From: an uncultured Paracoccaceae bacterium | Lineage (GTDB): Bacteria; Pseudomonadota; Alphaproteobacteria; Rhodobacterales; Rhodobacteraceae | NCBI GenBank assembly: GCA_938038825.1 | Contig: CALHST010000425.1 | Location: forward strand, 1-5,857 | Length of the DNA stretch: 5,857 bases | Direction of reading: 5' to 3' | In this document: positions 5,489 to 5,857 of the stretch, piece by piece | Numbering within the stretch: position 1 is the stretch's first letter | Layout of the letters: every line of letters begins with the position of its first letter | Notes under the pieces: generated by a model | What the model saw: only the letters and a program-made list of their open reading frames with translations | Told to the model about the DNA's origin: nothing | The model's database searches: none | Made by a program: the position numbers and the translations under genes

Positions 5489-5852
5489 GGGGTCGTGCCT
5501 GTGCAAAGCCGTCACCTTTGACGTCACCGCGGAAAACCGCGCCACCGCCTGCCATTGCAGCCAATGCCGCAAGCAATCGGGCCATTACTGGGGATCGGGT
5601 CAGGCGCATCTGGATGACGTCGCGATCATCGGAGAGGTTCGCTGGTTCGAGGCCTCGCCCATGGCCAAGCGCGGCTTTTGTCCGACCTGTGGATCGTTTC
5701 TGTTCTGGAAAGCACATGACGAAGACAAGATCAGCTTTTCCTTGGGGGTCATCGACGGACCCACGGGTCTGACCCTGCAACGCCACATCTTTACCGGTGA
5801 CAAAGGCGACTATTACGATATCGCGGATGGTCTTCCGCAGAGGGAGGATTGA
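5481..5852 (+). CDS. GFA-family (Mss4-like fold) zinc protein, copy 2
   Basis: A 123-residue paralogue of the preceding gene. Cys ligands are Cys6 and Cys8 (GSCLCKAVTF), Cys24, Cys26 and Cys29 (ACHCSQCRK), and Cys67 and Cys70 (GFCPTCGS). In the last 49 comparable residues, from GFC to KGDYYD, about 30 are identical by eye to copy 1, while the middle (about residues 30-60) is divergent. It lacks the first Cys of copy 1's Cys-x-Cys-x-Cys group (Ser5 or Gly4 in that place) and has Lys9 where copy 1 has Gly. The ATG at 5481 overlaps the previous stop by 8 nt and gives the family length; no strong ribosome binding site precedes it, so translation likely depends on coupling. This looks like an old tandem duplication whose copies may have specialised or form a heterodimer. 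Confidence 0.92.
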   Translation: MLKGSCLCKAVTFDVTAENRATACHCSQCRKQSGHYWGSGQAHLDDVAIIGEVRWFEASPMAKRGFCPTCGSFLFWKAHDEDKISFSLGVIDGPTGLTLQRHIFTGDKGDYYDIADGLPQRED

Positions 5853-5857
5853 TGCTC
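5852..5857 (+). CDS. Start of a further operon gene (two codons only)
   Basis: An ATG at 5852-5854 overlaps the TGA of the second GFA gene (TGATG) and is preceded by a very strong Shine-Dalgarno sequence, AGGGAGGA at 5841-5848. This is the same coupling style as elsewhere in the operon. Only Met-Leu can be read, so the product is unknown. Confidence 0.5.

Overview
The window looks like a stretch of alphaproteobacterial chromosome, most likely from the Rhodobacterales (Roseobacter-type). This is a judgement from moderately high GC, compact co-directional genes with 1-8 nt gaps or overlaps, and the gene content; no marker gene in the window fixes the taxonomy. No mobile element, CRISPR array, tRNA or rRNA was seen.

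Layout. (1) 1-455, minus: N-terminal part of a gamma-glutamyltransferase-family enzyme that runs off the left edge. (2) 456-924: about 470 nt without a convincing gene, holding two inverted repeats in front of the ggt-like gene and a weak minus-strand ORF. (3) 925-1725, minus: a two-gene partner-switching module, a STAS anti-sigma factor antagonist (RsbV-like) followed by an HATPase anti-sigma/serine kinase (RsbW-like). (4) 1726-1817: a short divergent promoter region. (5) 1818-3465, plus: an acetyl-CoA acetyltransferase (thiolase) followed after 1 nt by a free methionine-(R)-sulfoxide reductase (GAF fold). (6) 3373-3726, minus: a DUF1294 membrane protein whose 3' end overlaps the reductase gene tail-to-tail by 93 nt. 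(7) 3890-5857, plus: a tightly packed operon of an XRE/cupin regulator, a LysE/RhtB-family exporter, two tandem GFA-family zinc proteins, and the first codons of a further gene at the right edge.

How the genes may work together. The RsbV/RsbW pair should control a sigma factor or another partner by phosphorylation-dependent partner switching; no sigma factor or PP2C phosphatase is present here. The thiolase and reductase are probably co-transcribed but act in different pathways (acetoacetyl-CoA chemistry and oxidative repair of free methionine). The right-hand operon is the most interesting unit: a transcription factor whose cupin has lost the usual metal-binding histidines, a small-molecule exporter, and two related zinc proteins of the glutathione/formaldehyde-associated GFA fold. 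Translational coupling throughout suggests one physiological task, possibly sensing, export and processing of a small toxic or thiol-reactive metabolite. That function is inference. Nothing in the window is beyond doubt a new system, but this operon and the structured region upstream of the ggt-like gene deserve a closer look.
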